Shown: piece by piece, positions 1-7,284 of the stretch
Position numbering within the stretch: the first letter of the stretch is position 1
Layout of the letters: each line of letters starts with the position of its first letter
Assembly (NCBI GenBank): GCA_012727965.1
Contig: JAAYFZ010000367.1
Coordinates: forward strand, 1 to 13,092
Source: Clostridiaceae bacterium
Lineage (GTDB): Bacteria; Bacillota; Clostridia; Saccharofermentanales; UBA5734
Direction: 5' to 3'
DNA length: 13,092 nt
Made by a program: the position numbers and the translations under genes
Notes under the pieces: generated by a model
Databases searched by the model: none
Seen by the model: the letters and a program-made list of their open reading frames with translations, nothing else
Told to the model about the DNA's origin: nothing

Positions 1-641
1 AAACTGCGCTGTGGATTGTACCTGGAACTAACACCCAGTCTGTCACCAGACTCCAGATCATAGAGCCAGGCAGCAAGAGTAGTCGTACCAATATCGAAGG
101 CAGCACCAAGAATACGTTTTGTATCTGCATTCAAAAAATGCGTAACCTCGCCTGTATCGCGCTTGAATAGTAAGTCAATTTTCAAATGTCCTGAGCTTAT
201 GATGTCATAGAGCTGCGGCAGAAGTGCAAATGGCACCTTCAGTCCGCTGGTTTCTTCGAAACGCTGTTCATTTGAACGTTGATCAATGATGCTGGCTGGA
301 TCAAGCTCTACCTGCCCACGATTAAGCAGCGGATCAATTATTATATCCGGCATAAGACCTTCAGATGATATTTGTGCCTTGCCGTATTCAGGCAAATGTA
401 CAACAATTGGCTGATCAGGTCGGAAACCATTTTCAGCTGCCCAGTCAGGGCTTATGACAGTCTGGCAGGACAATACGCTGCCTAGTCCTTCAATATTTAC
501 CCTGCATTTGCCGCAGCTGCCGTTACCGCCACAGGGTGCGCTTATCACTGCATTATGTTCCTGCAGAAGATGCAGCAGGTTTATCGGCTGGTCCGATACA
601 TGCTCAATTAAGCTGTTCTCGCCTTTTACCATAATGATCAT
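1..641 (-). CDS. RACo-like [2Fe-2S] ferredoxin / ASKHA-domain activator, N-terminal part (cut by window edge)
   Basis: Reading the minus strand from an ATG at 641 gives 213 codons open to the window edge, so the C-terminus is missing. The N-terminus has a plant-type [2Fe-2S] cluster motif: Cys37, Cys43 and Cys46 in CGGNGSCGKC, plus Cys59 in LSCQ. After a linker, the start of an actin/Hsp70-like (ASKHA) fold appears with the phosphate-binding DIGTTT at 183-188. This order is that of reductive activators of corrinoid proteins (RACo, DUF4445 family), which use ATP to re-reduce cobalamin in methyltransferase systems. An AAGGGGA ribosome binding site lies 8 nt before the ATG. A second in-frame ATG at 632 is less well spaced. 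The corrinoid partner is not visible in the window, so the substrate is unknown. Family assignment is firm; role in a particular methyl-transfer pathway is inferred. Confidence 0.85.
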   Translation of the reverse strand, partial: MIIMVKGENSLIEHVSDQPINLLHLLQEHNAVISAPCGGNGSCGKCRVNIEGLGSVLSCQTVISPDWAAENGFRPDQPIVVHLPEYGKAQISSEGLMPDIIIDPLLNRGQVELDPASIIDQRSNEQRFEETSGLKVPFALLPQLYDIISSGHLKIDLLFKRDTGEVTHFLNADTKRILGAAFDIGTTTLAAWLYDLESGDRLGVSSRYNPQRS

Positions 642-691
642 GCTTATATTCCCCTTATCTTGTCTGATCATATTTTAATCAGCTCCGATCT

Positions 692-703
692 CTATTATAA
701 TAG
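692..703. promoter_or_regulatory. Palindromic -10-like element shared by divergent genes
   Basis: CTATTATAATAG is a perfect 12-bp palindrome carrying TATAAT on both strands (plus 696-701, minus 699-694), between the divergent activator and thioesterase genes. It could be a -10 box for either or both. No convincing -35 hexamer lies 16-18 bp upstream in either direction, so this is a weak promoter call or a chance AT-rich palindrome. Confidence 0.3.
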
Positions 704-825
704 TCTAGCACAGCATGGAAGTTGTAGTAATTTTCTGTTCTTTCTGTTACTCTTTTGTATCTTTGGAGCAAAAACCATACATTGTAAGCGGCTGTTTGCT
801 AAAATAGTTCAACGGAGGTGGTTTT

Positions 826-1362
826 TTGAGAACTACACAAGTCCAGATCGTTATGGCATCACATGTTAATGGAGCGAGGCGCTTATTTGGCGGCAAGCTT
901 ATGGAATGGATAGATATTACTGCCGCAGTTGAGGCCAGGAGGCATGCCTGCCGCGATGTTACATTAGCCGCGGTCGATCCTCTGGAATTTATAGCACCTG
1001 TAAAAATGAACGACACTGTTGTCCTTGAAGCGGAAGTAACCTGGACTGGAAATACTTCGCTGGAAGTCCGGGTAGATACCTTCGTTGAACACCTTGATCT
1101 TAGCAGGAAGCATGTAAATCGGGCATATCTGGTTTTTGTCGCCATAGATGATAACAATAATCCACAGCCAGTCAAGCCCTTTGAGCCTGTTACGGCTCTC
1201 GAGCACAAGGAATACGACAATGCATTCTTGCGACGGGCATTTCGCCTGAGATTGCGCAAGGAGGCTGAAGTTCTGCAAGAGCTAGCTGAAAAGCTAAAAG
1301 AACTTCCTCCGCAAGATGGCAAGCTATTGCAGCAAGCGGCTGAGGAAATGAAGCAAAACTGA
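826..1362 (+). CDS. Hotdog-fold acyl-CoA thioesterase
   Basis: This 178-residue protein should hydrolyse acyl-CoA to free acid and CoA in the cytoplasm. It has the signature of the YciA/BFIT/ACOT hotdog family: Asn15 before LFGGKLMEWID (20-30), then RHAC, a V-x-x-LEFIAPV strand and the TSLEV strand. Asn15 and Asp30 are at places typical of the active site in this family. The last 45 or so residues form a charged helical tail (about 135-178) beyond the core fold. The start is a TTG at 826, chosen because GGAGGTG at 814-820 lies 5 nt upstream; the later ATG for Met10 has no such site. It ends 16 nt before the sortase gene, so the two are probably one transcript. Substrate chain length cannot be read from the sequence. 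Confidence 0.85.
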   Translation: MRTTQVQIVMASHVNGARRLFGGKLMEWIDITAAVEARRHACRDVTLAAVDPLEFIAPVKMNDTVVLEAEVTWTGNTSLEVRVDTFVEHLDLSRKHVNRAYLVFVAIDDNNNPQPVKPFEPVTALEHKEYDNAFLRRAFRLRLRKEAEVLQELAEKLKELPPQDGKLLQQAAEEMKQN

Positions 1363-1378
1363 TGGGAGTTGATCATAA

Positions 1379-2134
1379 ATGTCGATCTTCAACAGAGAAA
1401 AACCAATTGAGAACCCGATCAAGGAACGCAAACCTAAGAAGCCGATAATCTGGTTTCTCGATATTCTTGTAATTATTATCGCTGTTGTCGGTATTTATCT
1501 GATAGTTAAGCCCATGTATGTACATTGGCAACAGGACAGGCTTAGTTCGAAGCTTCAGGAAAACTTCGATGATGGAGATGGAACGATAACCTTCCAGGCT
1601 GATCAATGGGTCGTTCCAGGAGAAGATCTCGAATACTTCGAAGATAACGACGGCTATGACATACCACCTGCTGAATCTGATATCGCGGAGCCAGAGCCTG
1701 AACCAGAGGTCATAACGGTAAAAGCAATCGGCAAGATCAAAATTGACAAAATCGGTGTTGATATGCCTGTCGCCGAGGGCTCAACCAAATATAATCTGCG
1801 TGTAGCTATCGGCCATTACAGCTACAGTGCATCTCCAGGAGAACCTGGACTAAGCATATATCTTGGCCACAGAATGTACGATTACGGCAGACATTTCAAC
1901 AGACTTGGCGAGGTCGTAACTGGTGACATCGTTGTCATTGAAACCAAGGAAGCTCGTTTCACCTATGAAGTTGACCGCATCAGTATTATAGACCCGCAGG
2001 AACTACCTGCTTATTTCAATGAACAGACAGATGGCGAGAACAGGCTCCTGTTGGTTACATGTCACCCGGTTAGAGTTGCCTCGCATCGACTGCTGGTTCA
2101 CGGCAAGCTAATAAGTACTGAACCTTTGGCTTAA
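1379..2134 (+). CDS. Membrane-anchored sortase family transpeptidase
   Basis: The 251-residue protein has a basic N-terminus, one membrane helix at about 23-44, an acidic, Pro/Glu-rich linker (about 62-110, ending EPEPEPE) and a C-terminal sortase domain (about 115-247). The three catalytic residues are visible: His164 in YLGHRM, Cys228 in LLVTCHP and Arg237 in SHRLLVHG. Sortases cut a C-terminal sorting signal and join the protein to the peptidoglycan or to pilin subunits outside the membrane. The N-terminal anchor and the short TC motif resemble class D-like or unclassified clostridial sortases, but the class is not certain. No LPxTG-type substrate or pilin lies next to it in the window, which suggests a housekeeping-type role. 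GGGAG at 1364-1368 precedes the ATG. It is preceded by the thioesterase gene and followed by a terminator. Confidence 0.85.
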   Translation: MSIFNREKPIENPIKERKPKKPIIWFLDILVIIIAVVGIYLIVKPMYVHWQQDRLSSKLQENFDDGDGTITFQADQWVVPGEDLEYFEDNDGYDIPPAESDIAEPEPEPEVITVKAIGKIKIDKIGVDMPVAEGSTKYNLRVAIGHYSYSASPGEPGLSIYLGHRMYDYGRHFNRLGEVVTGDIVVIETKEARFTYEVDRISIIDPQELPAYFNEQTDGENRLLLVTCHPVRVASHRLLVHGKLISTEPLA

Positions 2135-2185
2135 ATTTATTTCTAAGAAGCAGTATGAATTGAGCATTATTTATTCAAAAATAAA

Positions 2186-2219
2186 AACTGCCCTGTGCAA
2201 ACAATAAGCACGGGCAGTT
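2186..2219. terminator. Bidirectional intrinsic terminator between sortase and aldolase genes
   Basis: ACTGCCCTGTGC (2187-2198) pairs with GCACGGGCAGT (2208-2218) with one bulged T and a 9-nt loop; A2186-T2219 adds a pair. On the plus strand it is followed by CTATTTTTG, and on the minus strand by TTTTATTTTTG. It lies between the convergent sortase and aldolase genes and can end both transcripts. Confidence 0.85.
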
Positions 2220-2266
2220 CTATTTTTGTTGATTATTTATTGAATAAAACTAGAAACTTAGTTTAT

Positions 2267-3202
2267 TCAGATCTTACCATCACAGCCGAGAACATTTTTG
2301 ATTTTGTGCTCAACCATACCTTTGATAGCAGAACGTGCAGGGCTTAGATACTGACGAGGATCGAAATGACCTGGATTTTCAGCAAAATACTTGCGGATTG
2401 TGCCAGTCATAGCCAGTCTCAGGTCAGAATCGATATTGATCTTACAAACGGCCATCTTGGCTGCCTGACGGAGCATATCCTCAGGAATACCGATAGCGTC
2501 AGGCATCTCGCCACCGAATTTGTTGATCATTTCAACATATTCAGGAATAACAGAGCTGGCGCCATGCAGAACGATCGGGAAACCAGGAAGCTTCTTCTCA
2601 ATTTCTTCGAGGATATCGAAACGGAGCTGTGGTTTCTGACCAGGCTTAAACTTGAAAGCGCCATGGCTTGTGCCGATAGCGATAGCCAGTGAATCACAGC
2701 CTGTGCGTGTTACGAAATCATAAACCTGCTCAGGATCAGTATATGAAGCATCATCTGCGGAAACATTGACATCATCCTCGATACCAGCAAGTCGGCCAAG
2801 CTCAGCTTCGACAACAACGCCTCTCGCATGAGCATATTCAACAACCTTTGTGGTCAGTGCGACATTCTCTTCGTAGCTATGATGTGAACCGTCGATCATA
2901 ACGGAAGTAAAACCGCCATCAATACAGCTCTTGCATAGCTCAAAAGTATCACCATGGTCAAGGTGAAGAGCGATCGGCAGATCGGTCTCGATGATAGCTG
3001 CTTCAACCAGTTTTGTCAGATATGTATGATTAGCATACTTCCTGGCGCCTGAAGAAACCTGAAGAATAAGTGGAGCATTCAGCTCCTTCGCGGCTTCTGT
3101 GATACCCTGGATGATCTCCATGTTGTTAACGTTGAAAGCACCGATGGCGTAACCGCCCTCATAAGCCTTCTGAAACATTTCCTTTGTTGTTACGAGTGGC
3201 AT
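2267..3202 (-). CDS. fba: Class II (zinc) fructose-1,6-bisphosphate aldolase
   Basis: This cytoplasmic glycolytic/gluconeogenic enzyme interconverts fructose 1,6-bisphosphate with dihydroxyacetone phosphate and glyceraldehyde 3-phosphate. The 311-residue protein is a full-length TIM barrel. The catalytic acid Asp82 and zinc ligand His83 lie in HLDHG; the other zinc ligands are His180 in GTSHGAFKF and His213 in VLHGASS. The start at 3202 was chosen because AAAGGAG lies 9 nt before it; an in-frame ATG at 3211 directly abuts the ribosome binding site and cannot use it. The gene has its own promoter (3307-3335) and ends at a bidirectional terminator. The closely related tagatose-bisphosphate aldolases (GatY/KbaY) are a possible alternative, but the length and the lack of sugar-alcohol genes nearby favour Fba. 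Confidence 0.95.
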   Translation of the reverse strand: MPLVTTKEMFQKAYEGGYAIGAFNVNNMEIIQGITEAAKELNAPLILQVSSGARKYANHTYLTKLVEAAIIETDLPIALHLDHGDTFELCKSCIDGGFTSVMIDGSHHSYEENVALTTKVVEYAHARGVVVEAELGRLAGIEDDVNVSADDASYTDPEQVYDFVTRTGCDSLAIAIGTSHGAFKFKPGQKPQLRFDILEEIEKKLPGFPIVLHGASSVIPEYVEMINKFGGEMPDAIGIPEDMLRQAAKMAVCKINIDSDLRLAMTGTIRKYFAENPGHFDPRQYLSPARSAIKGMVEHKIKNVLGCDGKI

Positions 3203-3271
3203 AATGTTCATCTCCTTTTATATTATTGATACCGATTTACAACACAGCTTATCCGTGTCTCTCTATGTTTA

Positions 3272-3287
3272 ACAGACAACAGTCTGT
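3272..3287 (-). repeat. Small stem-loop in the fba 5' leader
   Basis: ACAGAC-TGTT-GTCTGT forms a 6-bp perfect stem with a 4-nt loop on the minus strand, some 12-28 nt after the expected transcription start. It has no U-tract, so it is not a terminator. It may stabilise the 5' end of the mRNA or be chance. Confidence 0.35.
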
Positions 3288-3306
3288 CGACGGACGAGCC
3301 AATATT

Positions 3307-3335
3307 ATTGTATGGGTGTTTTTACTGCTAGTCAA
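3307..3335 (-). promoter_or_regulatory. Sigma-A-type promoter for fba
   Basis: On the minus strand TTGACT (3335-3330) and TACAAT (3312-3307) are separated by exactly 17 bp. Each hexamer matches consensus at 5 of 6 positions. Transcription would start near 3300, giving a leader of about 95 nt before the fba ATG. It lies just after the SDR stop codon, with no terminator in between, so fba may also receive read-through from the valS operon. Confidence 0.8.
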
Positions 3336-3365
3336 CTGATTTTGTACCCGACGATTCGTTTCCGC

Positions 3366-4217
3366 TTATTTATAGATCATTTTATGCGTCATGCCGCCAT
3401 CCACTGTCAAATTGACACCTGTGATGAAACCGGCATCCTCTGAACCAAGAAAAAGACAGGCAGCTGCGATATCGGCTGGCTTGCCAACGCGGCCGGCAGG
3501 ATGTTGTCTATGATCTTCTTCTGAAAACTCAACAGCCTCCGGCAGTCCCTGCTGCCAATGCTCTGTGGCTATCCAGCCGGGGCTTACACAGTTGACACGG
3601 ACCCTGCTGTCAGCCAGCGTAGCTGCCATCGCATGCGTCAGAGCAACGATTCCGCCTTTACTTGAGCCGTATCCTTCTGACTGTGGTTCTGACATGAATG
3701 CTCTAGTTGAAGCAATATTAATTATGCTGCTGCCCTCGGTCCGGCTGAGCCATGGCTCAAGTAAGCTGCTCATGAGATAAGGTGCACGCAGGTTCACCGC
3801 AAGCACACTGTCAAAAGCCTCCGGATCGCCGAGAAGATGGGCGCTGTGCGCATCTGCAATAGCTGCATTATTGATTAGCAGATATAACCCTTTCTCTTCC
3901 AGCAGCGGCCGGCCAGCTTCTATGGCCTGCTCAATCTCAACACGACTGGCAAGATCAGCCTGTATAGGTCTGACTGATCCATCTGAGCTATAGCGTAATT
4001 TCATCTGATCAAACAGCCAGACGACCTCACGCATCGCATCAACGTTATTGTCGATCATGATGACATGGGCGCCACTAGCGGCAAAGCTCAAGCTAAGACA
4101 ACGTCCTATACCCTGTGCACCACCTGTCACAACGACCGTTTTGCCCTTATAGTCATACTTGCTGCTAGGCATTTCCTCCATAAGCATATTGACTCTGACC
4201 GTCAAATCATCACTCAT
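3366..4217 (-). CDS. Short-chain dehydrogenase/reductase (SDR), NAD(P)-dependent
   Basis: The 283-residue protein is a classical SDR: cofactor-binding TGGAQGIG at 31-38, acidic Asp56 at the end of the second strand (suggesting NAD(H) over NADP(H)), NNAA at 116-119, Asn142, and catalytic Ser170, Tyr183 and Lys187 in YGSSK. It ends with a GVNLTVDGGM cap typical of the family. A 20-residue N-terminal extension precedes the Rossmann fold. The substrate cannot be told from sequence. The ATG at 4217 was chosen because AGGAGA lies 8 nt upstream; a longer reading from a TTG at 4238 would use no ribosome binding site. It starts 25 nt after the valS stop and so is probably co-transcribed with valS and under the same T-box. 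Confidence 0.88.
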   Translation of the reverse strand: MSDDLTVRVNMLMEEMPSSKYDYKGKTVVVTGGAQGIGRCLSLSFAASGAHVIMIDNNVDAMREVVWLFDQMKLRYSSDGSVRPIQADLASRVEIEQAIEAGRPLLEEKGLYLLINNAAIADAHSAHLLGDPEAFDSVLAVNLRAPYLMSSLLEPWLSRTEGSSIINIASTRAFMSEPQSEGYGSSKGGIVALTHAMAATLADSRVRVNCVSPGWIATEHWQQGLPEAVEFSEEDHRQHPAGRVGKPADIAAACLFLGSEDAGFITGVNLTVDGGMTHKMIYK

Positions 4218-4242
4218 AATTCTCTTCTCCTGCCGCAATCAT

Positions 4243-6903
4243 TCAAACCTTACTGAGAATCGCTATTCTCTCAAGAGTGCTCTGATGCATAGACTCATAG
4301 CGTTCGAGCTTATCTTTTTCCGCCTGTATGACTTTTTCCGGTGCTTTACCAACAAAGGCTTGATTGGAAAGCTTGCCGCGGACACGCTGCAGCTCTTGCT
4401 CGAGGTTTTCCTTTTCCTTGTTCAGTCGGCCGATCTCTTTCTCAATATCGATCAGATCCTCCAGTGGAATGAAAACTTCACCGCCTGCAAACAGTGCTGT
4501 AACTGCAGTAACAGGCATACCTTCACTGCTGCTTCTGGTTTCAAGTGCCTCTACGCCAGCCAGTCTCTGCATGAAGGCAGTGCTCTCAGCAAACATTGCC
4601 CTGATTGATTCCTGTTCGGATACAACCAGCAAGCTAATCTTACGGCTAAAGGGAACCTGCATCTCAGTTCTGATATTTCTGATGCCTCTGATCGCGTCCA
4701 TCAAAACATTCATACGCTCGACAGCATCTTCAAAAATATGTTGAGGCTCATTCTGAGGCCATTTGCTAATCATGATCGATCCGCTGTCTGTTTCCAGATG
4801 TCCGTAAATTTCTTCAGTTACAAAGGGCATAAACGGATGCAGCAGCTGCATTGACTGCACAAGCACATGATTTAAAACAGTTTGCGCAACAGTACGGCCG
4901 CGGCTGCCCTTATCAGACAGTCTTGACTTGCACATTTCGATATACCAGTCACAGTACTCCTCCCAGAGGAAACTATATATTTTGCCGATTGCAACGCCCA
5001 GCTCATATTTATCAAGATTATGCCCTACCTCCTGCTTGAGCTGCTGCAGCCTTGTCAGGATCCATTTGTCTTCCAGCGTCAGTTCAGCCAGATCAAGCGA
5101 ATTGATATCCAGCGTCATCTCATCATCAAAATTCATCACAACGAAGCGGAAAGCGTTCCAGATCTTATTGATGAAATTGCGGCCTGCCTCGATCTTATCA
5201 GTTTGGAAACGTTGATCATTGCCAGGTGCATTACCTGATACAAGCGCATATCTGAGAGCATCAGCACCATATTCATCGATGATTTCCAGAGGATCGATGC
5301 CATTACCGAGTGATTTGGACATTTTTCTGCCCTCACCATCGCGCACGATACCATGGATAAATACAGTGTGAAAAGGCACCTCGCCTGTATGCTCAAGTCC
5401 TGAGAAAATCATTCTCGCAACCCAGAAGAAGATGATGTCATAGCCTGTTACAAGCACACTGGTCGGATAGAAATACTTCAGATCCTCAGTCTGTGCCGGC
5501 CAGCCCAGAGTTGAGAATGGCCAGAGCGCTGAAGAGAACCAGGTATCAAGAGTATCTTCATCCTGGGAAAAAGAGGTCGCTCCGCAATCAGGACAAATAT
5601 CAGGCATCTCACGATCAACCATAATTTTGCCGCAGCTATTGCAATAATATGCTGGAATACGATGTCCCCACCAGAGCTGCCTGGATATACACCAGTCCCT
5701 GATATTTTCCATCCAGTTGAAATAGATTTTATCGAAGCGCTCAGGCACGAAACGTGTTTCATTGTTTTTTACAGCTTCAATTGCAGGAGCTGCCAGCGGT
5801 TCCATCTTAACAAACCACTGAAAAGAAACTCTGGGCTCAACTGTAGTACTACAGCGATAGCAGGCACCAACATTATGCTGATGCGGCTCGGTCTTCTCAA
5901 GGAAACCGCCAGCCTCAAGATCAACAACGATTCTTTTTCTGGCATCTTCCCTGGTCAGTCCGCAATAGACGCCGCCCTCTTCATTGATATGAGCATCATC
6001 AGTCATGACATTGATCACTGGAAGCTGATGCCTAAGTCCAACCTCGAAGTCATTTGGATCATGGGCAGGAGTTATCTTAACAACTCCTGTACCGAATTCC
6101 ATATCAACATAGTTATCCGCAATGATCGGTATTTCTCTGCCTACCAGCGGCAGGATGACCGTTTTGCCGATCAGAGATTGATAACGTTCATCTTCAGGGT
6201 TTACAGCCACAGCTGTATCGCCCAGCAAAGTCTCAGGTCTGGTCGTAGCCAGCATAAGATGGCCGCTGCCATCAGCCAGAGGATAGCGCAGATGCCAGAA
6301 GCTGCCCTGCTTATCCTGATACTCAACTTCAGCATCAGATATTGAGGTCAGACAATGAGGACACCAGTTGATTATCCTCTCGCCGCGATAGATCAGGCCT
6401 TTTTTGTAGAGTCTTATGAATACTTCCTGTACAGCCTCAGATAGGCCATCGTCCATAGTAAATCTCTCACGGCTCCAGTCACAGGAAGAACCAAGTCTCT
6501 TAAGCTGTTCAATAATACGACCGCCGAATTCACTCTTCCAGTCCCAGGCGCGTTTGAGGAATTCCTCACGGCCAATATCATCCTTGCTGATACCTTCACC
6601 GCGCATTCTCTCAACGATTTTCGCCTCAGTGGCAATAGAAGCATGATCCGTGCCAGGAAGCCAAAGTGCAGCATATCCCTGCATTCGTTTATGCCTGATC
6701 AGGATATCCTGCAATGTATTATCAAGAGCATGCCCCATATGCAGCTGCCCAGTTATATTCGGTGGCGGGATCACGATCGTATAGGGTTTTTTATCCGGAT
6801 CGGCCTTAGGTGAAAACAGCTTCTCCTCCTGCCACCTGCCATATAACCTGGCCTCTGCCTCTGCAGGTTCAAAAGCTTTGCTGATATCATCAATTCTGGA
6901 CAT
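4243..6903 (-). CDS. valS: Valyl-tRNA synthetase
   Basis: This class Ia synthetase charges tRNA-Val with valine and edits mischarged threonine. The 886-residue protein has the full family layout: HMGH at 55-58 after PPPNITG, the large editing (CP1) insertion in the first half, KMSKS at 527-531, an anticodon-binding helical domain, and the C-terminal coiled-coil arm (about 815-886) that marks ValRS. Cys pairs in the YYCNSCGK and CPDCG segments suggest a zinc site in the middle of the protein. The ATG at 6903 was chosen because AAGGAGG lies a few bases upstream; the open frame extends 16 codons further but without a ribosome binding site. It follows the small membrane protein gene by 65 nt and is followed by the SDR gene. 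No promoter is evident in the 65-nt gap, so control should come from the T-box leader. Confidence 0.98.
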   Translation of the reverse strand: MSRIDDISKAFEPAEAEARLYGRWQEEKLFSPKADPDKKPYTIVIPPPNITGQLHMGHALDNTLQDILIRHKRMQGYAALWLPGTDHASIATEAKIVERMRGEGISKDDIGREEFLKRAWDWKSEFGGRIIEQLKRLGSSCDWSRERFTMDDGLSEAVQEVFIRLYKKGLIYRGERIINWCPHCLTSISDAEVEYQDKQGSFWHLRYPLADGSGHLMLATTRPETLLGDTAVAVNPEDERYQSLIGKTVILPLVGREIPIIADNYVDMEFGTGVVKITPAHDPNDFEVGLRHQLPVINVMTDDAHINEEGGVYCGLTREDARKRIVVDLEAGGFLEKTEPHQHNVGACYRCSTTVEPRVSFQWFVKMEPLAAPAIEAVKNNETRFVPERFDKIYFNWMENIRDWCISRQLWWGHRIPAYYCNSCGKIMVDREMPDICPDCGATSFSQDEDTLDTWFSSALWPFSTLGWPAQTEDLKYFYPTSVLVTGYDIIFFWVARMIFSGLEHTGEVPFHTVFIHGIVRDGEGRKMSKSLGNGIDPLEIIDEYGADALRYALVSGNAPGNDQRFQTDKIEAGRNFINKIWNAFRFVVMNFDDEMTLDINSLDLAELTLEDKWILTRLQQLKQEVGHNLDKYELGVAIGKIYSFLWEEYCDWYIEMCKSRLSDKGSRGRTVAQTVLNHVLVQSMQLLHPFMPFVTEEIYGHLETDSGSIMISKWPQNEPQHIFEDAVERMNVLMDAIRGIRNIRTEMQVPFSRKISLLVVSEQESIRAMFAESTAFMQRLAGVEALETRSSSEGMPVTAVTALFAGGEVFIPLEDLIDIEKEIGRLNKEKENLEQELQRVRGKLSNQAFVGKAPEKVIQAEKDKLERYESMHQSTLERIAILSKV

Positions 6904-6968
6904 ATATCTTCCTCCTTCATATTCAAGGTTAATATCAAAAAATTGAAACAATAGAACTAACAGCTAGA

Positions 6969-7232
6969 TTATCTAAATAGCACAAGAACGATAATAAAAC
7001 CAGGAGAAGCCAGAAGCAGCCCCTTGAGCTTGATATCGACAATGGCAGCATCACGCTTGAATTTTGCCTTCTGCTCATCATCCATCATTGCCGTAAGCCT
7101 GGGATCATCCTGCTTCTTCTCAGCCAAACCATTGCGGTCGACGATCCTCGGGGCAAGAAATATAACTATCACTCCGGCAGCAACAAACAATAACCCGACT
7201 ATTTTCAGCGCCAGTATCAGTCCTTCACCCAT
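6969..7232 (-). CDS. Small two-helix membrane protein of unknown function
   Basis: This 87-residue protein is not one I recognise. It has two hydrophobic segments (about 5-28 and 71-86) joined by a strongly charged loop rich in Lys and Asp (about 29-70), a hairpin that would leave the loop on one face of the membrane. The first helix contains several small residues (GLLFVAAG) and the second ends one residue before the C-terminus. The ATG at 7232 was chosen because AAGGAGG at 7249-7243 precedes it by about 10 nt; a longer frame from a TTG at 7265 starts inside the loop of the leader hairpin and is unlikely. It is the first gene after the valine T-box and precedes valS, so its expression should rise when tRNA-Val is uncharged. 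A role in valine handling or membrane stress is only a guess. Confidence 0.75.
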   Translation of the reverse strand: MGEGLILALKIVGLLFVAAGVIVIFLAPRIVDRNGLAEKKQDDPRLTAMMDDEQKAKFKRDAAIVDIKLKGLLLASPGFIIVLVLFR

Positions 7233-7234
7233 AT

Positions 7235-7284
7235 AAAAAAGCCTCCTTCCAGTATGTTTACTCAAAACATAACTGGACGAAAGC
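7235..7284 (-). terminator. T-box terminator hairpin that includes the Shine-Dalgarno sequence
   Basis: On the minus strand the arm at 7284-7265 (GCTTTCGTCCAGT, a bulged T, ATGTTT) pairs with 7259-7241 (AAACATACTGGAAGGAGGC) around a 5-nt loop, with one G-A mismatch and a few G-U pairs. The arm runs straight into TTTTTT at 7240-7235. CCAGT in the left arm is also the 3' strand of the antiterminator, so the two folds exclude each other. AAGGAGG, the ribosome binding site of the first gene, is inside the right arm. Confidence 0.75.

Noticed and set aside
747..1376. Open frame of over 200 codons on the minus strand
   Set aside because: It is antisense to the thioesterase, with a Ser/Cys/Thr-rich low-complexity translation typical of a shadow frame.
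3203..3211. Upstream ATG for fba
   Set aside because: It overlaps the end of the AAAGGAG ribosome site and so has no spacing; the ATG at 3202 is correctly spaced and matches the family start.
5662..6345. Long open frame on the plus strand across the middle of valS
   Set aside because: It is antisense to a well-supported synthetase, has no ribosome binding site, and its translation shows no family motif.
6904..6968. Possible promoter or terminator between the small membrane protein gene and valS
   Set aside because: The stretch is AT-rich with a T-run, but no hairpin precedes it and no paired -35/-10 hexamers at 16-18 bp were found.
7259..7273. Mini open frame ATG-TTT-TGA in the T-box leader hairpin
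   Set aside because: Two codons only, no ribosome binding site, and within the terminator arm and loop; best explained by the RNA structure.
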